In this document: piece by piece, positions 37,401 through 46,500 of the stretch
Layout of the letters: each line of letters begins with the position of its first letter
Position numbering within the stretch: the stretch's first letter is position 1
Assembly (NCBI RefSeq): GCF_000237925.1
Contig: NW_017386039.1
Coordinates: 372,001-436,000, forward strand
DNA length: 64,000 nucleotides
Source: Schistosoma mansoni
Taxonomy: Eukaryota > Platyhelminthes > Trematoda > Strigeidida > Schistosomatidae
Direction of reading: 5' to 3'
The notes under the pieces: generated by a model
What the model saw: only the letters and a program-made list of their open reading frames with translations
Databases searched by the model: none
What the model was told of the DNA's origin: nothing
Position numbers and translations under genes: made by a program

Positions 37401-38461
37401 TATCTTCAGTTATCCTATTCGAAAATATACATTCAGTCGCTTCAGAATCTCTCTTAAAGCGTAAAAACGTCTAGGTTTACTATGTTAGTCAATTCAGAAA
37501 TTATTTGGTCTCTGTGTACGAAAAACTGAATACATACAAAATGAAAAGCATTCGGTTTTCGGCCTATCAAACATTCATGTGCCATGTCTACACGCTGGAA
37601 ACGAATATAACATGGACAAGCTTTTAGGAATATAAGATAAAGAACATGGTTGTTGGTGAACAATACAAATATAAAATCAGACTATTGATGCTTAAATTTT
37701 TCTTTCAATTCAAGAAGAAATCGGACAACTGTCGGTAGCGCTATGTACTTGATATTTCAGTAAATCTATTGAGACAACTAGTCGCAGCAAGTAGCTCCGA
37801 AATTTTTAATTAATATTTGCATTTTTTATACTTCCTAAACCTTACCACTATCACAAAAATGTGTGGTACTCTAGTTTTATAGCCTCCTAAGGATGTGGGA
37901 AGGTTGTATCGATGGTAAACTTGTTACCATCCAAAAAAACCCAGTCCAATTACGACTTTGTTCTCCTACATAAAACGTGCTACCCACTGACCGAATTTCG
38001 TGTAAGTTACGAATTAAGACCATATTGCAGAGCAAACAATATAATCTCAAAGTAATAGCAATACGGATACACAGTCAAACTGTAAACTAAGATACTGGTT
38101 CGAAATTCCTAATTTATGAAAGTATTACAACGATTTTACTTAATTCCTTCAAAGAAATAACAAAATCAGCTCCGACTTTTACAATAGACAATACGTTTAC
38201 CATGTGTTTTTGTGCGAACAAAAACTATATAGTTACCTTGTATTATTTAAAATGCTTCGAGCAAGTCCCTGAATAAACACCTACATTTCCCCACCTTTAC
38301 ACTTTGCATTTAGATTGAGATGAAATACATTTGTATTCCTTATCCTTCACATTTCATTTAATTACCTTCAGGTTTATGAACTTTATCAAAATCAAGAGCA
38401 GATAAAGAATCAGCATGGCAATAAACAAACAGGAAACAATGATGATGAAGATATGTATTGA
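20578..38461 (+). CDS. LIG1: DNA ligase I (ATP-dependent), 18 exons, N-terminus incomplete
   Basis: This enzyme joins nicks and Okazaki fragments in the nucleus through a lysyl-AMP intermediate. Exons: 20578-20625, 20662-20771, 20881-20939, 20974-21158, 21190-21252, 21285-21341, 21375-21547, 22883-22947, 23250-23351, 27859-28136, 29242-29443, 31512-31811, 32969-33084, 34409-34509, 35187-35422, 35553-35750, 37164-37256, 38372-38461. All joins are GT-AG and all phases agree, giving about 825 codons ending in TGA; human LIG1 is about 919 residues. Domains in order: disordered N-terminus, DNA-binding domain, adenylation domain with [10 protein letters not shown], and OB-fold ending [20 protein letters not shown]. 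The start-codon exon was not found. Introns are 31-109 nt at the 5' end and up to 4.5 kb later, and LINEs sit antisense in several. The gene converges on STIL. Confidence 0.95.
21190..28136 (+). CDS. LIG1: LIG1 DNA-binding domain exons
   Basis: Six exons cover the helical DNA-binding domain. 21190-21252 reads [16 protein letters not shown], corresponding to the conserved YNPxxxxYHPxxDxxW entry. 21285-21341 has [11 protein letters not shown]. 21375-21547 has [17 protein letters not shown]. 22883-22947 ends HGDLGAVAE. 23250-23351 contains [15 protein letters not shown]. 27859-28136 contains [19 protein letters not shown], the most conserved strip of the domain. The first introns are 31-33 nt; the later ones are 1,335, 302 and 4,507 nt. 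The 4.5-kb intron contains an antisense LINE. Confidence 0.95.
21868..21945 (+). repeat. tRNA-like relic or tRNA-derived SINE head
   Basis: In a LIG1 intron, the segment has an A-box-like stretch (tagctaagtgattaaagca) and a B-box-like stretch (ggttcgaactt) at tRNA spacing, with aagctt-like arm sequence replaced. The acceptor ends do not pair convincingly, so a functional tRNA is unlikely. Confidence 0.4.
24263..24420. repeat. Dispersed repeat head (acataaatattggtac family)
   Basis: A (ttta)n run followed by gaacacataaatattggtac and caccagatacatatgtgccat recurs at 24657-24730 and at 59406-59490. It is non-coding and lies in the 4.5-kb LIG1 intron. Confidence 0.6.
24423..24557 (-). mobile_element. 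LINE 3' terminal fragment
   Basis: On the minus strand this contains the end of the LINE reading frame (cgatcctgccgtaaatttct), the untranslated tail (cttctttaactggaagaa) and a terminal (ATT)n run. It duplicates the tail of the neighbouring LINE and of the copy ending at 55790. Confidence 0.75.
24558..24680. repeat. Repeat shared with 55830-55935
   Basis: The segment containing aaccaatgacgcgttaacaa and actcggagtccttatcggtt is nearly identical to the reverse complement of about 55830-55935. In both places it lies next to the 3' end of the same LINE family. It is non-coding. Confidence 0.7.
24972..27000 (-). mobile_element. LINE in LIG1 intron, 5' part frameshifted
   Basis: The longest frame, 26090-25041 (349 codons), encodes the RT palm ([10 protein letters not shown]), [11 protein letters not shown], then [34 protein letters not shown] and a natural stop. 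Upstream on the minus strand, 26604-26284 encodes [18 protein letters not shown] in another frame, and 26990-26605 is further decayed. No endonuclease domain is present, so it cannot move on its own. The element is antisense to LIG1 in the intron 23352-27858. Over at least the last 300 codons its protein is the same as that of the LINE at 54712-55790, implying recent movement or duplication. Confidence 0.92.
27303..27385 (+). repeat. Fragment of the 59406-59945 repeat
   Basis: gcacgtggtcatgtgaaagc and cactctcggtcgtaccaggg match 59862-59930 with substitutions. It lies in the LIG1 intron between 23351 and 27859. Confidence 0.6.
28370..28880 (-). mobile_element. LINE 3' end fragment in LIG1 intron
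   Basis: It matches the LINE 3' end at 1159-1675 in the RT C-terminal part (cgattctaagccatgtcatc, then ctccaatgactgac). Its 28380-28560 tail resembles 46925-47100 (gtagcaatgataaaaggaaa). It is decayed, antisense to LIG1, and lies in intron 28137-29241. Confidence 0.7.
29242..34509 (+). CDS. LIG1: LIG1 adenylation (nucleotidyltransferase) domain exons
   Basis: 29242-29443 contains [14 protein letters not shown] and the nucleotidyltransferase motif [11 protein letters not shown]. The AMP-accepting lysine codon is at 29420-29422, about residue 440 of the visible protein. 31512-31811 holds [14 protein letters not shown] and motif III ([10 protein letters not shown]), then [11 protein letters not shown]. 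32969-33084 encodes motif IIIa in [18 protein letters not shown]. 34409-34509 encodes [13 protein letters not shown] up to the glycine that opens motif IV. Between motif I and motif III this protein has about 30 extra residues relative to human LIG1, around [17 protein letters not shown], within a single exon. Confidence 0.95.
30220..30680 (-). mobile_element. LINE debris in LIG1 intron
   Basis: It resembles 1920-2235 (ggatttccttgcgga, ccatcagcttgacagactg, gaattagcttccagcag). It is heavily mutated with no usable frame and lies in intron 29444-31511. Confidence 0.6.
31382..31434. repeat. (TA)n microsatellite
   Basis: About 53 bp of uninterrupted TA dinucleotides lie 77 bp before the LIG1 exon at 31512. 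Confidence 0.95.
35187..38461 (+). CDS. LIG1: LIG1 OB-fold domain and C-terminus exons
   Basis: 35187-35422 carries motif IV (EGLMIKTLD), then [20 protein letters not shown] (motif V) and [18 protein letters not shown]. 35553-35750 reads [13 protein letters not shown] and [20 protein letters not shown]. 37164-37256 encodes [20 protein letters not shown], containing motif VI. The last exon, 38372-38461, gives [14 protein letters not shown] and ends DDEDMY before TGA. No canonical AATAAA follows; variants such as gataaa occur near 38537-38542. Confidence 0.95.
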
Positions 38462-38630
38462 ATTCATAATCATTTTTATGGAAACACGCACCACCTTCTA
38501 AGATATTATTTGTAAAATATTATTTATAAAAATGATAAATTAAAATACAAAATACATCATTTTGTAACACCCATCACAAGCATCTTAAGTTTTAAATTTA
38601 TTTCAAAGTACACTTCATACACAACGAGAG
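38462..38630. other. 169-bp gap between convergent LIG1 and STIL stop codons
   Basis: The LIG1 stop is at 38459-38461 and the STIL stop at 38631-38633 on the other strand, so both 3' UTRs must fit in, or overlap across, this AT-rich interval. Confidence 0.85.
38597..38602 (-). promoter_or_regulatory. Poly(A) signal of STIL
   Basis: AATAAA on the minus strand lies 28 bp after the STIL stop. In the inverted duplicate near 49464 the same site reads GATAAA, so the canonical signal is lost there. Confidence 0.6.
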
Positions 38631-40583
38631 TCACAGGAGTTTGGGAAGCGATCGTAATCGTTCCAAGTCGAGAATTGGACTGTTTATAACGTTGGGCTCA
38701 TAATCAAAAATGTGTGAGTATTCAGATACTGTTAAAGTTGGTTGTATTGAAGTATCTTTTTCTGATGAACAACCAGACAAGGTAGACAGATACTTAGTGT
38801 CACGGTTGCATATTTCAGCATGTTGTGTCATTTGTAATTTATCTAGACCCAACTCGTTCATTATATTTGGGAGCGACTCTCCAGTTGTAAGGTCAGGTGA
38901 TTTTGGATCTTTAGACACAAACGGAGTGAAAGATGACGGGTCACTCGATGGAGTACACACAGAATCATCCCTTGGGTCGTTAAAACAAGTATAGTTATGT
39001 AATGCTTTTTCGTGGTTAGCGGTCGGAGTACTACTTGCTACTGGCGCAGTACTTTGTTTACATTTATTATCTCCACAACATTCAATTATACCATGTCGCT
39101 TCATATAATCCAGTGTCGCTAAGCTGTAGTCGACTACTGTAGAACTATCTGTATCCACTGTTCCGCTATCAACAGCTTTGTTACCCAAATATTTATTTAC
39201 TAAAGAAGATAAGTAAATACTTTGATCGGTGTCGCCTACACATCCACTATTAAGAAAGTTTTCGTTTCTCTTCTTCACTTTCACTAAATGTATATCTTGA
39301 ATAGATTCTGGAACAGCTAATTCCTGGTTCACATTAAGCTGGTTCGTTGAATGACTGGGATCAACGTATGTACCAGTGTCAGCTCTAAAAAAAGATAATG
39401 AAAGTATGGTATCAAAAAGAATGGTTAAGAACATATTTCACAAGGGTTAGCAAACGACTGGTGTGCATTTACATCTGGTCCACTGTACTGACTGACAGCC
39501 ATTTCCACATGTGTTCCATTGAGTTTTTAATACGGAACAGGACCAATAGTGCAATAACTTATGGTATAAGGTAAAAACTGAGGAACGAAATAGAGTTTAG
39601 TAACTCGTTTGCTGTTTGATAAATGGACGACTCAGCAATACCAACCATCTGATAAACTTCCAATAAAAATTGCATTCGTATTCACATAATTTTCTTTGAA
39701 TCTCTTCTTTCGTGAGTCGCTTACTTACTCGGGTCGAATTGTTGCACAACCCTTGCAAAAACTAGAATTTTCCTTTCTAACTACATACTATTGAGAGAAA
39801 TTGTCAACTTTCACACGTAATATCAGTATCTCTTCCTTTCTGAACTATCTATATCAATTTTCCCGCGTATCGTTTTCAGTGAGAAACATATTTCCTTTAC
39901 CTTTTTTATCTTCGGATCTTTAGTTGTAAAGAAGCAATAACAATGAAAACAAACATTTTACTGATTACTTTGATGGGGAATTTAGATGAGAATTCTGGCA
40001 CGATACAGGACTCATATGTTAAATAAGGAGCTAGTCATTACTTGGAAAAACGTGAAGGTCTAATGCATTTAATAATAGATCTAACTTTTGTTTGTCAAAT
40101 AACGTCTACTATTATCTGATTCTTATAGCTTCTTACTCAGATAACTGTGCCAAAGCAGAGAAATGCTACGAGTGGTTTGTCGCTACCATTGCCTAATATC
40201 AGTTTACGTAGTAGTTATGATACTGGATTGATTTTCTTCATATGCGAAGAAATACTTCGAAAAATAACTTACCTTTTACAATTACTATCAGTTAATTCAG
40301 TACCATTGACCATGGTAGCCGATGACGAGGGATTATCACCTTTCTTGTTTGGATCAGACTGCAACCGATTTGAAACTCTTCGAATGAAGTTTTCAGGATT
40401 TTTATTACTATCTACACGATAGTTGATACAATCGTCTTTTTCATGAAAAACAATAGGAATCGAACTCGATGTACGCAATTCTTGATTGAAAAAGTTTTTT
40501 GTAATATTATCGCTATTTGGATGAGGTGCAGAAGCTGCAGAATCACATCTCATCCTATTATTCAAAACTTGTTGTATATTTGC
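38631..40583 (-). CDS. STIL: STIL C-terminal exons with STAN motif
   Basis: 40583-40273 (phase 0 in, 2 out) encodes a linker including SIPIVFHEKDDCINYRVDSN. 39384-38631 is the terminal exon. It contains the STAN-motif sequence VVDYSLATLDYMKRHGIIEC at about residue 940, matching MSFATKKYMKRYGLLQ of human STIL, and ends ILDLERLRSLPKLL, matching FLDVKRLRQLPKLF. The STAN motif mediates SAS-6 binding. Both exons have partial inverted copies on the plus strand at 48269-49436. Confidence 0.93.
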
Positions 40584-43500
40584 CTGCCATGTAAAATACA
40601 AAATATTGATCGGTAATTAGTACAAACAAAATCCCGGTGAAAGGTTGATCCGAAATTTAACATAACAGCCAAACGCAATGTAGAACCTGGTATGTGTGTA
40701 CATTGTTTCACGTTACACACTCCACCAGCAAGGCAAGATGAAATTGTTAGGACGAACCCCAGAGTATTAACAGTATTAAAGATAATAGGAAAGATCAACC
40801 ATTGCAGATACAATTCGAGATGTAAATTAGTGAAATAAGATTATGAGAAATCTAGAAACTTAGGATTTAAAGGAAGATGAAAGACTATAAACTAGTGACA
40901 TAAAAAAGATTATGACAGATTCAGAAACGTAGAACCCAAGTGAAAACAAAAAGTGGATGCACCTACGCTACTGCGAACGATTTTGAGCCATGTGATACAA
41001 AGTCTCTAACCATTGGTTACGATAATCACACAGAACCTAACTAGACAGTCTACACCCACCTACATGGATCAAAGCCAATCGTCAATAATTTCATGGACTG
41101 GTTCTGCCCCTAACTTTCTTCCAACCTACTCTTACATCAGACAACATTACCCGTTGAGGTAACCAGACATACTTAGTACATGTCCCAACCGATTCACCAC
41201 TATTACCTAGGGCCCTAACCCAGGCATTGGCCATTTAGTAGTCCCAAGATACACTAGCAATGCTTCGAAGACACCTATGGCCGAATACTAGTAACCCACG
41301 AATATCCTCTTCTTAATGCCAATGTTTTACATCCACAAATTAGAACGGAATGAACTGCTACTCCGAAAACTTTGGCTAGAAGACGGATACCTCGCCTATG
41401 CTACAAGTGACGCAAGTTGACCAAAGCCAATCGAGCTTTCTGAATCTGTGTCGAGATTTCGCCAGACATCAGCCGATCAGGACTGATGGGACTTCCAGGA
41501 TAAATGAAGCGGTCGATACGCTCAACTTCTTCACCCCTTATCATTAGTTTGGGCATTGGCCCAAACCAGTGCAAAAGCAATATTTTGCATTTGGAAGGAG
41601 AAAAACCCATCCAAACTATGGGTGGTCAGAAGACTGCGTTTTTTAAGCATCTTCACTAAACAAAACTGCACCATCTGCGTATTTCAGGTCCACAGGTGAA
41701 TCTCCTGGTGGAAGACCGACCTCCGAAACATCAGACGATAAGAGCGTTGTCTCTAAGTGTTTATACATCCGCGTCCAGGTATAAAACCAGACTGGTTTTC
41801 TCGGGTTCACTTTTCACGAACCCTAGTTAAGCGTCGGAGCATTATCAAAGGGGATATTTTATATACTATATTGGTCAGACTGACTCCTCTGTGGTTGTTA
41901 CAAGAAGATATTTGTCCCCTCTTATAGACTGATACGACCAGCAACCGAGACCAGTCAGATGGGACTACATCCAGCTCCCAGATTCTAGCTAAGATCTCAG
42001 TCAGTCTAACTGCTAAAACTGGACCACTATCCCTAAAAGTTTCCGGGATAAATTCATCTGGACCTGGTACTCTCCATTTCTTAAGATTCCCCATAACCTA
42101 AACCTCACTAACAGTTGAGAGATGTGTTTCAGTTTGCCATTCGGGTTGATTGGAGATATTGGGTAACTGAATTGTGGCTGAAGGTCAGTTGGATTGTTTC
42201 GCAGAGTGTTCTGCCTATCAGTTCAATCTCATGGATTGGGAGTGAATAATAGTTCCATTTTTTTCCGAGATAGTTTCAATAACAGTCGGATTTTTAATAC
42301 CTGTTTCCTTGATAACTCCGAATAGTTGTCTACTATTACCCATCGCCGCTGCTTTTCTGATTTCGTTAACCACTACTGAACTTTTGTTAGTTTAATTTGT
42401 CGTCGCTATCGTTTACCTAGTGTGACAGGATGAGTTTTTGAGTTCTGATCAACTTAGTGGATACCATCGAAATCCTAATTTCTGATCCAAGTTATTGGTA
42501 GATGTCACTGGTGTATTTACAGCTGCTTAGGTATCATTCTCAGCTCCTTCAGGATAAACTTTCTGTACGACCGACCATGTGCTTAACTGATTCTTCCCTG
42601 AATGTTTCCCCCATCTTTCTGTCTTTGAATTAATATCTAAGAGGTCTTCATGCTGTGACCTTCCTATATCCAGTAAAACTCATAGAAACGCGTGCTCTCA
42701 CTAGGGCATGATTAAAAATTGTATTAATAATTTCCTCTAACGGCATGGTTTCAAATAGTCAGCAAACATCAAAAGACACTATGAACCAATTTGATATATT
42801 TAAATGATCCATTTCTTCAGAAAACTGAAATGGGTCGTTTAAACTACGGGCCACCATTCTTCTACGGATTCGTTCTCGTACTTGGGCTAACCATCGAGCT
42901 AATTTGTAATACGATGAGTATACTACACACATCGTGAGTCTTAATGGATGTTGGATTTTTGTACTGCCAAAAGACCATACATAATTCAAAATCATCACTC
43001 TCTACCCTTTAGACTGTTGTAAGTTGAGTTATCGATGAGTTCCCAAACATTTTTATTGACCTTGTTTTCGATTATTGCAATAACATTTTTTTAGATTTGC
43101 CAACTTGGGATCTTGATTTATCATTGTGAATACTTTATGCACATCTTTTTGATTCATTGTTACAACACTTGAATCTTTATCTGGTCTTATTATAGTGCTG
43201 CTTGTCCAATTGTCCAATGCTTCTTCAGTTTTAGTTTTACCCTGGTCACTACCGCCTAATCGTATTCTGAAGCTTTTTCAGTTCCTTGCTTCACTCCTAC
43301 ATCTTTCATGGGTTCTCTAATTTTTTCATCCATAAATGTGTGATCAATCTGGTCTCCCATAGTGGGGGAACCCATGCAGCTGTGTGTGTTTTTATATGGA
43401 AAAATGCTGCCACCTATGACCACGTTGTTGAAAGTATATAGATCTACCATTCTCCCACCAATCTCAGTTTCTTTTCTCAGTCCACGTCGTGCTACGATGT

Positions 43501-46500
43501 GTTGGTACCCAGTGTTACCCAACCCAATCCCGACGTTGAGGCCCTTCATCAGGATGGTCAGGTGTTCTTCTGGGTATTTCTGTATGATGAACTTCAGGGT
43601 CTTGTGAAACTGGTCTTTATCATCTTTACTACCGTCATTGGTGGTCGCATAACAATTTGTTTTGAAGGATGCTTTGGTAATCCTTGAGCCATGAGTTTCC
43701 TATTATACATGCGCTTTTATACGTACTTCTTTGCACAGCAACAACACAATTTATGTGTGGTGGTCATTTCCTTCTTTATAATTAGAATGTAACATCTTTG
43801 CTGAAATTGATGTTTTCTATCCAATTTATGCCCAATGAATTTCACTTATTGCAAGCACTGAAAGGGTATACCTTCGCATTCTCAACGCTATTTGGAGGAC
43901 GCTGTCGGTCTCCCACTTTGTCTGAGCATTTCACGTACCCATAATAATTGTTGTCATAAGAAGCTTCGGCTTCATAGCCTCCGAAGAACCTCAGCTTTCA
44001 CCATAAAGCATCATAACTCTCCCATATGAAGACCCTTCAGATCTCAGAAAAGAGTTTAAACGGTATAAACGACTTTTTCTGGTTAGTGTTTTTGTGGTAG
44101 GGCTCTGTTTTTACGAGATAGGATTTCTAATTCTACGTCCAATTCTTCTCTGTGCCTGGGTTTGGGACCGGCAGTAACCCTAGAAGGACTCTAGGCAGTG
44201 CAAATACAGTTCGTACCATTATATGTATTATATGAGAAGGTTGGCTAGGTAGTTTATGTAACTGACTTCTAAGAATTCATCACGGATCTGAACTCTTCTG
44301 ATCCTTTAGCAGTACGAACAGCTAGTTAGCATCGTCAATCTTTGAACACAAATCCAGAAATTTGTGATCATTAGGATTTTGAAAAATTAGTGTCTGGAAA
44401 TCCATTGAGTTGCGTGCATATCGGCCCAGTGTTTTCTGACTCTATATTAGTTAACGATGCACGATCAATGTGCTGATAAAGTCTTAGTTCATAAAGTAGA
44501 GCTGTAGAAACTGGGATAATCGTTTCAAGTTTCCATGTGTTGGTTCATAACATCTCGTTGAATGATATCCTAAATTTCATGATGCTTATTGACTTGAGAT
44601 GTTGGTAGGCATGGTTCGGAATTTGAGATACCGGACATCGTGCTACAATAAGTTTCTTTTTCACAAAATGTAAAACAGTTCTCCTTAGTCGTACTATTCA
44701 ATAAATATTATTCCACCTTTATACTTGTTTACTGTTTGATTTCCCTCATATTTTTTTTACAGTGTTGCATTTTCGTTTTGGGCGGTGCTGGTATAGATAT
44801 TCGGTTGTATTAAAAACTTTTATGTCCAACATATCAGTCTTCTTTATGAATATAATGAATTACCGATATTGTATCATATAATGTAAGTCACAAAAAATGG
44901 AAAAGATATAAGTATGTAGAATCTTAGTTTATTATAGAGAAGTTTGGGGGTTCGCTTAGTACAAACGAGAATATGATGCAAAAAGTTTGAACTTTTACTA
45001 ATTTTCTCAGTATAATTTTAATCCTAGTTGAAGCATTGCGCTAATTGATGTTCTTCATCACAAACTCTTAATCATAAAAAATAACCATAATTCCGAAATC
45101 CCAGAGGTTTATTTGGATTACACAATAGTTTTAAAATGATGGAAGTTTAGTCTACACAGCGGTGGATTTCAATAATATTAAGTGTTTATTCGAAGTTTTA
45201 GCACATACTTCCAGGTCAATCAGCTACAACGTAGGACTAGGCACATATGTGCATCGGTCCATGTAGCCACACCTCATTGGCACAACAAGATGAACACCGA
45301 ATCCATAGAAGTAGTTACTTCAATATTAGTAATGTATAAAAGAAGGATTGTGTATAAGGATATAGTACAGGAAGAAAGAACGATATGAAGCAATTTTAAT
45401 CTCACAGTTTAAAGGAAGACAGAGAGCGTATACACGATTGTGATCGATTCTGAGCCATGTCACCCAGAGTCTCCAACCATTGGTTACGATAGTCATCACG
45501 TGGACCCCAACCAAGTAATCTGCATCTACTAACATGGCTAAGACTAGAAGTTAATGACTTCAAGCACTGACGTCACGTTTTGTTTTGGCCGTCCCTATCT
45601 CTCTTCCAACCATAGCCGACACTAGTCAGCATTGCGCGTCATGGTAATCGGTGTTCAGGAATACGTGACACGTGGCTCAACCATCTCAGTCGATGATTTA
45701 CCAACATTCCCTGGTACCCTGTATCTCACCTCCTCACTAATAATTACTCGGTGATCCCAGCAGATGCAAGCAATATTTCTAAGACATTTATTATCAAATA
45801 CTAGTAACTTACGAGGGCCGTATTAAATGCCTGTTAAAGTGACTTGGACTACTTTTCGAATATTCGGACATATGTTTTTTTTATAAAACAATCTTTAGTT
45901 ATCAGCAACAATTTTAGTGAACAACACTTTACTTGATTGGAATAATAATTGTAATTGTGAATGACTATGCTCAGTAAACTTAAATATTTTTGTCATAAAA
46001 TACGATCGGATCCATAGCAATGTAATATGGACCACATTTATTTATGACAAGCTATGATATTCATCTACTGACTTATTTCATTTAAGAGCCTAAAAAGAGA
46101 CCTCATTTTCTAACAAAAATTTCAAACTACACAATGATTAAATCTAACATTTCACGAAATAGACATATGATAAACAATCTTTTATTCAAACTTACTAACA
46201 ACAAACTGTATTTGTCTGCAGTATCACTTTGGCATTGTGAATCTATTTGTAGTTCTTCCTGGGTTAAAAAAAACTAGTTTATTATAATAAGCAATGAAAC
46301 ATGGATATCAATCCAACTTCTTTACTTCACAAACTGTAAGTCAGCAATTATTCATATTTCTATTAGATCCCCATTGATTTTTCCGGATGACATCAAGCTA
46401 TGAGCTATATTTGTTGATATTTATGAATAGAAAGTCAGATGAACTAAAAGCTATTTGTTAGATTTCTGCTGCTATTCGAAGAGCACTTTAGTTAGTGGAA

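Noticed and set aside
38710-38994. 94-codon plus-strand frame, and its mirror at 49353-49069
   Set aside because: Antisense shadows of the STIL terminal exon and its inverted copy.
42759-42998. Minus-strand frame as a host gene
   Set aside because: Its RSLNDPFQFSEEM...FIVSFDVC pattern is Penelope-like RT and neighbouring frames continue the element with stops.
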